From an uncultured Alphaproteobacteria bacterium (GTDB lineage Bacteria; Pseudomonadota; Alphaproteobacteria; RF32; CAG-239), in contig CAKQRZ010000006.1 in the NCBI GenBank assembly GCA_934271715.1, positions 1 through 64,000 of the forward strand: 64,000 nt of DNA. Direction: 5' to 3'. The notes beneath the pieces are model-generated. The model was given only the letters and a program-made list of their open reading frames with translations. It did no database searches and was not told the DNA's origin. Below, in pieces: positions 51,638 through 60,860 of the stretch (the first letter of the stretch is position 1; every line of letters begins with the position of its first letter). The translations under genes were made by a program, and so were the position numbers.

Positions 51638-54600
51638 TTTTGCCTTTCACTTTTTTGTGGTCGGTAATAGTTTGGATTAAGATATACATCAACGGAATGA
51701 ATACCAATCCGGCCAATGTACCGACAACCATACCCGTAAACACAGGCACGCCCACGGCCACACGGCTTCCTGCCGATGCGCCTGTCGCCCATACCAACGG
51801 AGCCACACCCAAGATAAAGGTGCAGGCAGTCATCAGCACGGCGCGGAAACGTTCACGCGTACCATACAAAGCAGATGTCAAAATCGACTTGCCATCCATG
51901 TGTGCTTCACGGGCAAATTCCACAATCAAAATCGCGTTTTTAGCGGCCAGACCAACCAGCAGCACCAAACCCAATTGAGCGTAAATACTCAAAGACATGT
52001 TGGTGGCAAACAAGCCGCAGGTTGCGCCCAGCATAGCCGTCAAAACCGACAGCATAACGGCAAGCGGAATCATCCAGCTTTCATATTGCGCCACCATGAA
52101 CAAATATGCAAACAAAGCGGCAAATGCGATAATGTAGAAAATTTGTCCCTGGTTGTTTTTTTCTTGCAAGCTGGTGCCAGACCAAGCATAGGTATAGCCT
52201 TTAGGCAAAGTCTGAGTAGCCAAATCTTCCAAAGCCTGCATTGCCTCACCAGAGCTATATCCGCTGGCAGCAACTGCGTTTACGGTTGCAGCCGGATATT
52301 GGTTGTAGCGGTCGATACCTCGCGGCAGCAGAACAGTCTTCATCTTAATCAAACTTCCAAGCGGTACCATTTCTCCTTTGCCGCTCTGAACATAGATTTT
52401 GTTCAGGCTGTCAAGGTCTTTACGATACTTCCAGTCGGCTTGAATTTTAACTTTGTTCACTTGAGTTCCGAGGTTAATATCATTGATATGCGAAGAACCT
52501 ATATATGTTTGCAAGGTGCTGTAAATATCACCCACGGCAACACCGAGCGATTCGGCTTTTTCACGGTCAATTTCAATATAAGCGTGCGGAGTTTGCGCGT
52601 TAAAGGTTGAATAAGCCAATGAAATTTGCGGCAAAGCCATAGCCTGACGCGTAAACGCATTTACCGTTTTTTCCAAGTCTTTCATATCGGTATTGTCAAC
52701 GGCCTGAATTTTGAAGTCCATAGCGTTGGTAGAACCCAAACCCGGAATAGCCGGCATTTCAAACATTTGAATCTTTGCTTCCGAAAAGTTTGAAACACGA
52801 GCCATCAGGTTGCGCAAAACATTGGTGGAATACATATCATCGCCTTTACGCTCAGCCCAGTTTTTGAGCGAGATAACGGCAAAGCCTACGTTTTCACCCT
52901 GACCGGCCATGATACTGAAACCTTCCATTGTCATCACGGATTCAATTGCCGGATGGTCTTTGATGGCTTCCAGCATTTTTTCATTTACAGCTTTCGTTCT
53001 GACGTTTGAAGCGCCTTCAGGCAGCTGCACGTTCACCATGATAATACCCTGGTCTTCATCAGGCAAGAAAGATGTCGGAGTGATTTTGATAAAAAATGCA
53101 TTTAAGGTAAACAAAATCAAAAGCATAAACACAATTACGCTTATTTTTCGCCCGATATAGCCGACAGCCACCAGATATTTATTGGTTGTTCCCTGAATAA
53201 AGCGGTTGAACCACCCCAAAAATCCGGTTTCTTTTTGTTCAAACGGACGTAAGAATGTTGCCGATAATGCCGGTGACAAAGTCAATGCGTTTACGGCAGA
53301 AAAACCTACGGCAAAGGCAATGGTAATGGCGAATTGCTGATAAATTTTACCGGTAATACCGCCCATGAAGGCGATTGGTACGAAAATTGCCAGCAATACC
53401 AAAGTAGTGGCTACAACGGCGCTGGAAACTTGGCTCATCGCTTTTATGGCAGCCTCTTTGGCTTTCAGTTTTTCTTCTTGCATCAGGGCAAGTGTACGTT
53501 CAACAACCACGATGGCGTCATCAACCACCAGACCAATAGCCAGCACCAAACCGAACAAGGTCAAAATGTTTAAGTTAAATCCCAGAGTTTTCATCATGGC
53601 GAATGTGGCTAAGATAGACACCGGAATAGCTATTGACGGCACCAAAGTTGCGCGCCAGTCTTGCAAAAAGACATAGCAAACCAACACCACCAACAAGAAT
53701 GTCAAAAACAATGTGAAGAACACTTCTTCAATAGAAGCAGAAATAAATTCTGTCGTATCCTTAAAGATTTTTACTTCCAAATCTTCTGGATAAAAACGTT
53801 CCAATTTAGCCAGTTCAGCGCGGACGGCTTTCATAGCGTTAATGGAGTTGGCGCCAGAAGATTTGTTAATCATAATAGACACAGCCGGCTGTCCGTCAAC
53901 GGTTGAGTTCATCAAATAGTCTTCCGAACCCAGTTCTACGCGAGCAATATCTTTCAGGCGAACCAATCCGCCTTCTTCGGCCGTGCGCACAATGATATTT
54001 TCAAAATCTTTCGGGTCGTTCAAGCGGCCTTGAGTTTCCAATGAATATACCAAAACTTGCTTGCCGTCGCCCGGAGCCGAACCGATAGAACCTAAAGAAG
54101 GCTGAACGTTTTGGCTGGTAATGGCTGCTTTAATGGCGGAAATCGGAATATTTAGGGCGGCGACTTTGTCGGCGTCAATCCATACGCGCATACTTGTTGC
54201 CGAACCCATAATATTAACTTCGCCCACACCATAGGCACGGCTCAAAGCAATTTTAATATTATTTTCAACGTAATTATTTAAGTAGTTGCTGTCGTATGTA
54301 CCTTTTGGAGATGTTACCTGCATAAACGCCAAAATATCTGAAGAACGGCGTTCCACGGTTACACCATAGGTTTGCACTTCTGACGGCAGAGAACTCAATG
54401 CCTGCTGCACGCGGTTTTGCACTTTTACTTGGTCCAAATCAGGGTCTGTGCCGGTTTCAAAGGCAATAGACAGCTGATAAGCGCCGGAGTTATAAGAAGA
54501 AGATGACATATACAGCATATTTTCAATACCGTTAATGTTCTTTTCCAGCGGAATACCAACGTTTTTAGCAACGGTTTCAGCACTTGCGCCGACGTATACT

Positions 54601-54743
54601 GTAGATACACGGATTTCCGGAGGTGCAATTTCCGGATACATGCCGATAGGCATTGTAAACACCGAAACCAAGCCGGCCAATGCCATAACAATAGCGATTA
54701 CTACGGCAAAGCGAGGTCTTTCAATAAAAAACTTAGAAAACAT
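51618..54743 (-). CDS. RND multidrug efflux transporter (HAE1/AcrB family)
   Basis: Proton-driven trimeric pump of the inner membrane. At 1041 residues with 12 membrane helices and two large periplasmic loops, it has FFIERPRFAVVIAIVMALAGL at the start, the proton relay GLVVDDAIVVVE, GITGKIYQQFAITI and QLGLVLLVGLAAKNAILIVEFA. It lies 17 bp after the membrane fusion gene. Substrates are not predictable from sequence. No TolC-like channel gene is present in the window, so a channel must be encoded elsewhere. Confidence 0.95.
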   Translation of the reverse strand: MFSKFFIERPRFAVVIAIVMALAGLVSVFTMPIGMYPEIAPPEIRVSTVYVGASAETVAKNVGIPLEKNINGIENMLYMSSSSYNSGAYQLSIAFETGTDPDLDQVKVQNRVQQALSSLPSEVQTYGVTVERRSSDILAFMQVTSPKGTYDSNYLNNYVENNIKIALSRAYGVGEVNIMGSATSMRVWIDADKVAALNIPISAIKAAITSQNVQPSLGSIGSAPGDGKQVLVYSLETQGRLNDPKDFENIIVRTAEEGGLVRLKDIARVELGSEDYLMNSTVDGQPAVSIMINKSSGANSINAMKAVRAELAKLERFYPEDLEVKIFKDTTEFISASIEEVFFTLFLTFLLVVLVCYVFLQDWRATLVPSIAIPVSILATFAMMKTLGFNLNILTLFGLVLAIGLVVDDAIVVVERTLALMQEEKLKAKEAAIKAMSQVSSAVVATTLVLLAIFVPIAFMGGITGKIYQQFAITIAFAVGFSAVNALTLSPALSATFLRPFEQKETGFLGWFNRFIQGTTNKYLVAVGYIGRKISVIVFMLLILFTLNAFFIKITPTSFLPDEDQGIIMVNVQLPEGASNVRTKAVNEKMLEAIKDHPAIESVMTMEGFSIMAGQGENVGFAVISLKNWAERKGDDMYSTNVLRNLMARVSNFSEAKIQMFEMPAIPGLGSTNAMDFKIQAVDNTDMKDLEKTVNAFTRQAMALPQISLAYSTFNAQTPHAYIEIDREKAESLGVAVGDIYSTLQTYIGSSHINDINLGTQVNKVKIQADWKYRKDLDSLNKIYVQSGKGEMVPLGSLIKMKTVLLPRGIDRYNQYPAATVNAVAASGYSSGEAMQALEDLATQTLPKGYTYAWSGTSLQEKNNQGQIFYIIAFAALFAYLFMVAQYESWMIPLAVMLSVLTAMLGATCGLFATNMSLSIYAQLGLVLLVGLAAKNAILIVEFAREAHMDGKSILTSALYGTRERFRAVLMTACTFILGVAPLVWATGASAGSRVAVGVPVFTGMVVGTLAGLVFIPLMYILIQTITDHKKVKGKNAESKN

Positions 54744-54760
54744 TTTTCTTTTATCCTATT

Positions 54761-55936
54761 TTATTTTTCTAACAAACCGACCTTAATCGGAGAGTTGTTT
54801 TGAATTTTTACATTACCGGAAACGACAATCATTTCACCTTCTTTTAATCCGTTGATAATGACTTGTTCGTTTTCGTTAATAGTGTCGCCCAAAACCACTC
54901 GGCGTTGTTCTGCTACACCATGCAAATCGTTTTCTTTACTTTTGCTTTCATCAATTTTGGCAATATAAACAAATGCTCCGTCGGTGTCATAGTTTAGTGC
55001 AGATTGAGGAACAACAATAGAATGTATCGGTTTGCCGGTTAAAATTGCAGACTGAACGTAGTTTCCCGGAATTAGTTTTTGGTCAGAATTGTCAACATCT
55101 ACAAAAATAGAAACAGTAGCGGTAGCCGAGTTGATTTCATTGTTTAAGAATTTATCTACAACTTTTTCATCAATTACTTCGCCATCGGCCAAAGTAATGC
55201 GAGCGGTTAAATCTTCAGCTTTATGACCCATCTTTTTAACTTGCAAAACTTCTTTGTCCGTCAAAGAAAAAGAAATTCTCATCGGGCTGATTTGCACGAT
55301 TTTTGCCAATACCTGATTGGAGGCAACAACATAGTTTCCTTTGGTTACCAAAGCTTTACCGATGCGGCCGCTGATTGGCGCTGTTACTTTTGTGTTGTCC
55401 AAATCAATTTTAGCCACATCTAAGTTGGCCTGAGCTTCTTCAACTGAGGCTTTAGCTTGTAAATATCCGCTTTGAGAAGAGTCAAAAGTTGCTTTGGATG
55501 CAAATTTTTCACTGCTCAATTTTACCTGACGGTTGTAGTCGCGCTCAGCTCTTACCAAGTTTGCTTTGGCGCTGTCTAGTCTTGCTTTTGCCAAATCATA
55601 GGCGGCCTGATATTTAGAAGGGTCTATTTCAAACAAAACATCGCCTTCGTTTACAAGCTTGCCTTCTTGGAACAATACCTTTTCTACCGTGCCGGTAACT
55701 TGCGGCAAAATGTTTACTTCGTTTATTGTTTCAACATATGAAATTTTGGTTTGAGCCGAAGTGATATCTTTTGTTTCGCTTTTTTGCGCCAAGACATAAA
55801 CTTCTCCCATTCCATAGCCCATTCCCTGAGCAGATGGAGACAAGCGTCCTTTTAAATACCAACCGATAGAAATGCACACCAATAAGATTGCAATTCTAAC
55901 AATGGCTCCTTTAATGTTTGGAGAACTAATTTTCAT
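54761..55936 (-). CDS. RND efflux periplasmic adaptor (membrane fusion protein, AcrA family)
   Basis: A 391-residue adaptor linking the pump to an outer-membrane channel. N-terminal helix (about 10-26), then a biotinyl-lipoyl-like half (ILPQVTGTVEKVLFQEGKLVNEGDVLFEIDP), a coiled coil (about 105-185), the second lipoyl half (TKVTAPISGRIGKALVTKGNYV), a beta-barrel and a membrane-proximal domain with VVLGDTINENEQVIINGLKEGEMIVV. Its start overlaps the TetR gene by 11 nt. Confidence 0.94.
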   Translation of the reverse strand: MKISSPNIKGAIVRIAILLVCISIGWYLKGRLSPSAQGMGYGMGEVYVLAQKSETKDITSAQTKISYVETINEVNILPQVTGTVEKVLFQEGKLVNEGDVLFEIDPSKYQAAYDLAKARLDSAKANLVRAERDYNRQVKLSSEKFASKATFDSSQSGYLQAKASVEEAQANLDVAKIDLDNTKVTAPISGRIGKALVTKGNYVVASNQVLAKIVQISPMRISFSLTDKEVLQVKKMGHKAEDLTARITLADGEVIDEKVVDKFLNNEINSATATVSIFVDVDNSDQKLIPGNYVQSAILTGKPIHSIVVPQSALNYDTDGAFVYIAKIDESKSKENDLHGVAEQRRVVLGDTINENEQVIINGLKEGEMIVVSGNVKIQNNSPIKVGLLEK

Positions 55937-56561
55937 TGTTTACACCTTCCGTTTTTATACTGTTAAAAATTAAATTAAATCCTTGTCTTACAATTTGTTC
56001 AAAATCCAAAGTCATCCGTTTTGCCAAATAGTTTTCTAAAAGCCCCATCCACATGGCTTGCAGAATTTCCGTGATGCTTTCTACATCTGTATCGTCTTTT
56101 ATTTTTTTGTTTTTTTTGAGTTTCAACAAAGTGTCTGTCATAAGTTTGCGAGAAATCTCGCTGGTTTGTTCCACCAAAGGGCGGATTTTTACCAAAATAG
56201 CTTCGCTCCATTCCATTTGACAGGTAATAAAAAAGATAAATTTATATTCAAGCGGATTTTTTTTCATGTGATGATAAGCAAGCAGCATCATGTCAGCCAA
56301 AATATCCAAATTTTCTTCTTCTTTACCGGCACGAAATTCTTCAAGTCGTTTTATATGTTTCTGCACAAAATCATTGATTAGTGCAGCTACAATATCCGGC
56401 TTGTTGCGAAAATACCAATAAACCGCGCCTTTAGTCAAATTTATGCGTTTGGCGATTTCATCAAAAGTGGTTTTTGAATAGCCTTTTTCATAAAAAATAT
56501 CCATGGCGGATTCTAAAATCGCCTGTCTGGTTTGCTCTGCATCTTCTTTTGTTCTGCGCAT
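55926..56561 (-). CDS. TetR/AcrR-family repressor of the efflux operon
   Basis: A 211-residue ligand-responsive repressor. The N-terminal DNA-binding domain has TRQAILESAMDIFYEKGYSKTTFDEIAKRINLTKGAVYWYFRNKPDIV; the C-terminal helical domain would bind pump substrates or inducers. Two palindromic sites lie 25-95 bp upstream, the expected operator region. It is the first gene of the acrR-acrA-acrB-like operon and overlaps acrA, so it is probably autoregulated. Confidence 0.93.
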   Translation of the reverse strand: MRRTKEDAEQTRQAILESAMDIFYEKGYSKTTFDEIAKRINLTKGAVYWYFRNKPDIVAALINDFVQKHIKRLEEFRAGKEEENLDILADMMLLAYHHMKKNPLEYKFIFFITCQMEWSEAILVKIRPLVEQTSEISRKLMTDTLLKLKKNKKIKDDTDVESITEILQAMWMGLLENYLAKRMTLDFEQIVRQGFNLIFNSIKTEGVNNEN

Positions 56562-56585
56562 TGCGGATATACCTTTGATTTATAT

Positions 56586-56603
56586 TATACCAAATGGTAT
56601 GTA
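56586..56603. promoter_or_regulatory. Candidate TetR operator 1
   Basis: TATACC-AAAT-GGTATG(TA): an ATACC/GGTAT palindrome 25 bp upstream of the repressor gene. Shares the GGTATGTAT half with operator 2. Confidence 0.55.
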
Positions 56604-56637
56604 TAAAACAAAATTCAAAAACTTCAATATTTTTTTT

Positions 56638-56655
56638 ATACATTCAGGTATGTAT
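56638..56655. promoter_or_regulatory. Candidate TetR operator 2
   Basis: ATACAT-TCAGGT-ATGTAT palindrome about 80 bp upstream of the repressor gene, similar in layout to TtgR/AcrR-type operators. Confidence 0.5.
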
Positions 56656-56678
56656 ATTTATTAAAAACTTATTAAATT

Positions 56679-57728
56679 TTATTGCTGAACGGCCCACGAA
56701 GGCAATTGGCGTCCTCTCTTGTCCAGATTGCGCGGAGCGCTTACGGTTTCCGCCTTAGGCTCCGGCGCTGCTTCATCATCATCTGCAACCGCAGCCTGAG
56801 CATCCAGCTCGGTAGAAATACGGCGTTTCAGCGGAGTAATGGTCTGCCCCTCTTCTTCGCCGCCGTCATCATTATCAGCGACCTCCCACATTTCTTCATC
56901 CAAAACCGAAACTGAAGCCTGCAGAATACCCTGCAGAGATGTCTCAAACGCCTCATTATAAAATTGGATGCACACATCAAATGAAGCCGGATTTTTAGGA
57001 TTTGCCGTTTTCTGCACATAAGCAGTCAGCGAACACATGCGGTTGCGAAAAGCCACCCAGCTGTCAAACATATCCATTAAGTTGCCGTTTTTAATATCCG
57101 GTCCGTTATTCCATTTAGAAGTCCGATGATTTTCCATTACCGTTGCCAGATTATTTTTGATACGCTTGGTTGTAAATTCAATTTCTTCTTTCAGGCATTC
57201 ATCAGCCGGTTTCTTTTCTTTTATACAGCCCTCATAGCCAAAATTGTGGTCCAGCTCCAAATAAGCATTGCCGCCGGAAACGTTCGGCAGCTGCTTTGGA
57301 TAGCTGTTCGGACTGAGTGTATATAAAAGCTGATTCAGATAGTCTTGATGGTTAAAATTTTGAAAAAGCGTGCAGGCAATTTTAGGATCTACTATCGGAC
57401 CGGTATATTTAGCCGCCGCGGCATTCAAAGAGCAGATGCGGTTGCGGAACGCCGTCCAGCTTTCGTACATATCGCGCAGCATGTCGCGGTTAGCCTCAAA
57501 AGAACCGTTCCAACCGATTAAGCGTTTATCCGCCAAAAGATTTTTATATAAAATTTTTATATCGCGCAAAGCCCGCTGGCTTTCGTCTTTAGCACAGGCA
57601 TCCATGCCGCCGGAAAGCTGCACGCAGCGGTCAAACTCTTCATCATCCAAATAATCCGGATATACAAATTCATCAGCCTTTGCCTGCTGAGCGCCCAATA
57701 AAAACAGTAATAACAACAAAATTTTCAT
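56679..57728 (-). CDS. Exported protein with two LprI/DUF1311-like repeats
   Basis: A 349-residue exported protein with a signal peptide (MKILLLLLFLLGAQQAKA-D). Two similar modules follow (about 30-130 and 155-265), each with a Cys-x(8-12)-C start, a helical segment and W-x-AFRNR-(I/M)-CSL, the pattern of lysozyme-inhibitor LprI-like (DUF1311) domains. The last 80 residues are acidic and Pro/Ala-rich, probably disordered. A role in lysozyme resistance is possible given the lysozyme-like gene nearby at 58916, but not shown. Confidence 0.65.
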   Translation of the reverse strand: MKILLLLLFLLGAQQAKADEFVYPDYLDDEEFDRCVQLSGGMDACAKDESQRALRDIKILYKNLLADKRLIGWNGSFEANRDMLRDMYESWTAFRNRICSLNAAAAKYTGPIVDPKIACTLFQNFNHQDYLNQLLYTLSPNSYPKQLPNVSGGNAYLELDHNFGYEGCIKEKKPADECLKEEIEFTTKRIKNNLATVMENHRTSKWNNGPDIKNGNLMDMFDSWVAFRNRMCSLTAYVQKTANPKNPASFDVCIQFYNEAFETSLQGILQASVSVLDEEMWEVADNDDGGEEEGQTITPLKRRISTELDAQAAVADDDEAAPEPKAETVSAPRNLDKRGRQLPSWAVQQ

Positions 57729-57788
57729 CTAAAAAACCTTTCAGCTGTCTATATAATAATAAATTAGCGCAAAAAAGTAAAGACTATC

Positions 57789-58538
57789 TTAAATAATATC
57801 TTCAAAACCGCAGCCGGCGCGCAAAATTTTTTGAGCCTGTCCGCTGTAGCTGCCGTCGGCCGCATGCATTACAAACGGCGGCAGAATCCGGCACGGCGCC
57901 TTAGAATCTTTCTGCGCGGAAATTAAAATGCGCTTGGCATTTTGCCCAGCCTTGGAATAAACCGGCAGAATCCGCATATTTCCGGCTCGGCCTTGCAGAA
58001 TATGGCAGATTTTCGGCAGAGCCTCGGCGCGGTTCACCATATAAATCTGCCCGAACGGCTTAGCCATTTTCAGGCAAAAATCCAGCCAATGCTGCAAATC
58101 AAAATCCGCATGGTTATGCGCCGCCGCCTTGCTTTTGTTCGGAGACGGCATATCGCTTTCGCTATAGGGCGGATTGCTTACCACCGCTTCAAAAGAACAC
58201 GGCGTCAGGCTATTGGCTTTGGTACCCAGACGGATGTCGGCATTTTGATATTTAAGATTTGCAAAACCGTTTTCCTGAGCGCTGAAATTGGAAAGTTCCG
58301 CCAGCTCCGGCTGCAATTCCAGCCCCAGAATCTGCGGGGACAATCCGGCATAGCGTTCATATAAGCACAATGAAACCGCTCCGGTTCCCGAACCGACATC
58401 CAAAATTTTTCCGCCGCGGAATCCGCTGACAAAAGCCGCCAGCAGCACCGCGTCTGAAGAAGCCCGATAGCCGTCAGCCGGTTGGAAAATTTTTACTTTT
58501 TTATCAAGCAAATAGTCAGATGTATATTCCGGCAGCAT
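57789..58538 (-). CDS. trmN6: tRNA1(Val) (adenine37-N6)-methyltransferase-like
   Basis: A 249-residue SAM-dependent N6-adenine methyltransferase of the YfiC/TrmN6 family. KIFQPADGYRASSDAVLLAAFV precedes the SAM motif ILDVGSGTGAVSLCL; the catalytic NPPY occurs in AVVSNPPYSESD, and the later QHWLDFCLKMAKPFGQIYMVNRAEALPKI is characteristic. Ends at a lone position with the ferredoxin gene about 65 bp upstream. Confidence 0.88.
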   Translation of the reverse strand: MLPEYTSDYLLDKKVKIFQPADGYRASSDAVLLAAFVSGFRGGKILDVGSGTGAVSLCLYERYAGLSPQILGLELQPELAELSNFSAQENGFANLKYQNADIRLGTKANSLTPCSFEAVVSNPPYSESDMPSPNKSKAAAHNHADFDLQHWLDFCLKMAKPFGQIYMVNRAEALPKICHILQGRAGNMRILPVYSKAGQNAKRILISAQKDSKAPCRILPPFVMHAADGSYSGQAQKILRAGCGFEDII

Positions 58539-58551
58539 AATCTTTCCTTAT

Positions 58552-58582
58552 ATAAAAAAACTCAGGAGGCAAACTCCTGAGC
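58552..58582 (-). terminator. Intrinsic terminator after the ferredoxin gene
   Basis: CTCAGGAG-GCAAA-CTCCTGAG stem with a T-run on the minus strand, 22 bp past the ferredoxin stop and before trmN6. Confidence 0.8.
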
Positions 58583-58603
58583 CGTATTTTTCAAACAATC
58601 AAA

Positions 58604-58843
58604 TCAGTCGTTTGCGTTAGGGCAAACTTTAGCCTGTTCGGCATTAAATTTGATAGCAGCTTCATCTGCTTCGGCATCGCTGCAAATAGCGCTTTGCGGG
58701 CATTCAGAAATGCAAACGCCGCAATCAATGCAGGTATCCGGATCAACAACATATTGTTCATCACTAACATGGAAAGCGCTTACCGGACAAACCGAAGCGC
58801 AAGTTCCGCATTTTACGCAGTTATTATTAACTACTGAAGGCAT
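58604..58843 (-). CDS. Ferredoxin with two 4Fe-4S clusters
   Basis: A 79-residue electron carrier. Two motifs, CVKCGTCASVCP and CIDCGVCISECP, give eight Cys for two 4Fe-4S clusters; the C-terminal helical tail has a further Cys (VCPNAND). The bacterial 2[4Fe-4S] type usually serves pyruvate:ferredoxin oxidoreductase, hydrogenase or similar low-potential enzymes, which would fit an anaerobic host habitat. No such partner lies nearby. TAGGAGATT... precedes ATG 58843. Confidence 0.94.
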   Translation of the reverse strand: MPSVVNNNCVKCGTCASVCPVSAFHVSDEQYVVDPDTCIDCGVCISECPQSAICSDAEADEAAIKFNAEQAKVCPNAND

Positions 58844-58915
58844 ATTTTAATCTCCTAAAAATTTTATATCAGCAACACACAATCTAAAGCATTTCTTGAT
58901 AAAAGCAAGTATTTT

Positions 58916-60721
58916 TTAGCCGCCGCGCACATTTTTATTTTGGCGGACCGCCGCGGCCATATAGTTATCACGCGTTCCGGACGGCTGCTTAAACAAGTCC
59001 GGAGCATAGTAATACGGCGGCATAATATTGGCGACACATTGTTCATTAGGCTTGGCCCGCAAAGTTTCCAACGCACCTTTAATAGCTTCGGCATCCTCTG
59101 TAAACTGCGGCATGCTGTTTTTCATTTTATAATCCGGACGGGTTTTATAGCGTCTGACTTTTTTCTTGCGCCCTTTGACAATTTCGGTCGTGACAACCGG
59201 CGTTTTTTTCATTTTTACAGAACCATCGGCATTGACCTTGCATTTTAAGCATTGATCCAAAGTCAAGTTATAGCAGGAAGACGGCTTAAATGATTTCACC
59301 TCGCTCGGCTTCAGATGACCGTTAAGCAGCAAATGCACTACAAACAAACGCTTAGAGATTCCGCCGTCAACATTCCAAAGCGCCATGCATTGACTCAGAT
59401 ATTTATTGGATTTCTGCGCATTCAAAGCCTCCAAAAATTTAGAATCGTCAAACCGATTGGCAGTTACAAAAGCAAAATTCTTGGTTGCCAGCATCTGCTT
59501 TTTATCAAGCTTAACTTTAACCAGTCCCAAGATTTTCGGCAGAATAAAAAAGTTGGCCATTCTTTCCACCTGCTGCATTCCCTGCATTTCGGTAGTGGTT
59601 TGCCCATTCTGCACATAAACGGACTTTCGGCCGTCGGCGCCGATTTTTTCCCACGGCAGCCCTTTTTCATCCAAATAATTGGTGCAGCCGTAGCCGATAG
59701 TCAAAAAGCCTTTGCCGTCATCATAGGCAGAAGCGTGGAAGTTTTCGGCAAACGCCACAAAAATATTAAACTCGCTTTCAGTTTTTATAAACATATTCAG
59801 ATTATGGCGCTGCACATCGCTGAGCTGCTCTTTACCCAAACCGCGTTCGCTTAAGAACTGCTGCACGTTTTTATCCAGAGCCTCAAAGCCGGTTTTGCTT
59901 TTAGCGCTGCGGACGGCAGCCGGTTTAGGGGAAGAATATTCGGTAATGGCATGCGACACGCTTTTTATCATTTTAGTCGGAACCATGCTGGCTTCCGCTG
60001 TGTTTTCTTTTTTATCTTTCGGAGCCGACGACTTGTAAATTCCCAGCGTCAAAAGACCGGCAATGGTCGTTGCACCAAAAGCCAGCTGGATTTTGCTGCG
60101 GTTTTTATTCCAAACTCTTTTTACCTGTTCCAGACGCTTTAGATATTTTTGGCTTATCTTTTGGAAAACCGGCACAGACAGACGCTGCAAGAATCCTGAT
60201 ATTTTCGGGCTTTTCTGCTTTACCATATCTTCCAGCTTAGCGGCCGAAACCATGGTTTTATCCTGATACTTTTGCAGCAGATATTCATTATATTCGGCAT
60301 CCAAGCTCTTAACGCTGCCGCAGTCAACTTTAACATAGCGCTTTTGCTCCGGCTTATTTTTATTTAAGGCCATAGTCAAGCGAATCGCCTTATTATAACG
60401 CTTGTATATTTCATCGGCGATTTTAAGCTGAGCTTCCTGCTTTTGCATATTGCGCAGACGGTAAGGAGTTACAATAACTCGGTCGGCAAACCTCAGAGTC
60501 GGAATTTTGCGATAGCCGTTATCACTATATTTTGCAATTTCCTGAGATTGAGAATTTAAGTATTTACTAAACAGGGCTTTTTCAAAATTCTCGCAGTTTT
60601 CGGTTGGATTCGCATAAGCATACGGAACAATGAAGTCATATTTTCCTACTGAAATTTTAATCGGATTAAGTCTGCTGTTTTTGTATTCCTGCAATAAATA
60701 GTATTCATATTCTTGTTTCAT
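58916..60721 (-). CDS. Membrane-anchored GH24 (phage-type lysozyme) domain protein
   Basis: A 601-residue protein. Residues 1-205 are soluble, basic and helical, of unknown function; one membrane helix at 211-229 (IQLAFGATTIAGLLTLGIY); then a periplasmic part with a lysozyme-like domain from about 315. AFAENFHASAYDDGKGFLTIGYG holds Glu326, Asp335 and Thr341 with exactly the 9- and 6-residue spacing of the T4 lysozyme triad (Glu11, Asp20, Thr26). It therefore may cleave peptidoglycan, tethered with the catalytic domain outside. No holin, spanin or other phage gene is near, so a cell-wall remodelling role is more likely than prophage lysis. Confidence 0.75.
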   Translation of the reverse strand: MKQEYEYYLLQEYKNSRLNPIKISVGKYDFIVPYAYANPTENCENFEKALFSKYLNSQSQEIAKYSDNGYRKIPTLRFADRVIVTPYRLRNMQKQEAQLKIADEIYKRYNKAIRLTMALNKNKPEQKRYVKVDCGSVKSLDAEYNEYLLQKYQDKTMVSAAKLEDMVKQKSPKISGFLQRLSVPVFQKISQKYLKRLEQVKRVWNKNRSKIQLAFGATTIAGLLTLGIYKSSAPKDKKENTAEASMVPTKMIKSVSHAITEYSSPKPAAVRSAKSKTGFEALDKNVQQFLSERGLGKEQLSDVQRHNLNMFIKTESEFNIFVAFAENFHASAYDDGKGFLTIGYGCTNYLDEKGLPWEKIGADGRKSVYVQNGQTTTEMQGMQQVERMANFFILPKILGLVKVKLDKKQMLATKNFAFVTANRFDDSKFLEALNAQKSNKYLSQCMALWNVDGGISKRLFVVHLLLNGHLKPSEVKSFKPSSCYNLTLDQCLKCKVNADGSVKMKKTPVVTTEIVKGRKKKVRRYKTRPDYKMKNSMPQFTEDAEAIKGALETLRAKPNEQCVANIMPPYYYAPDLFKQPSGTRDNYMAAAVRQNKNVRGG

Positions 60722-60860
60722 ACTGTTTTCTCCGCTGTTTGAAGTCAGTATAAAACAAGATTTTTCAAAAGTCTAGCCTATTTTAGACAAAATAGATATT
60801 ATTATCAGACTTGGAATATATCAAAACAATGCCTATTTTGTAAGGTCAGGGAGTTAAAAT

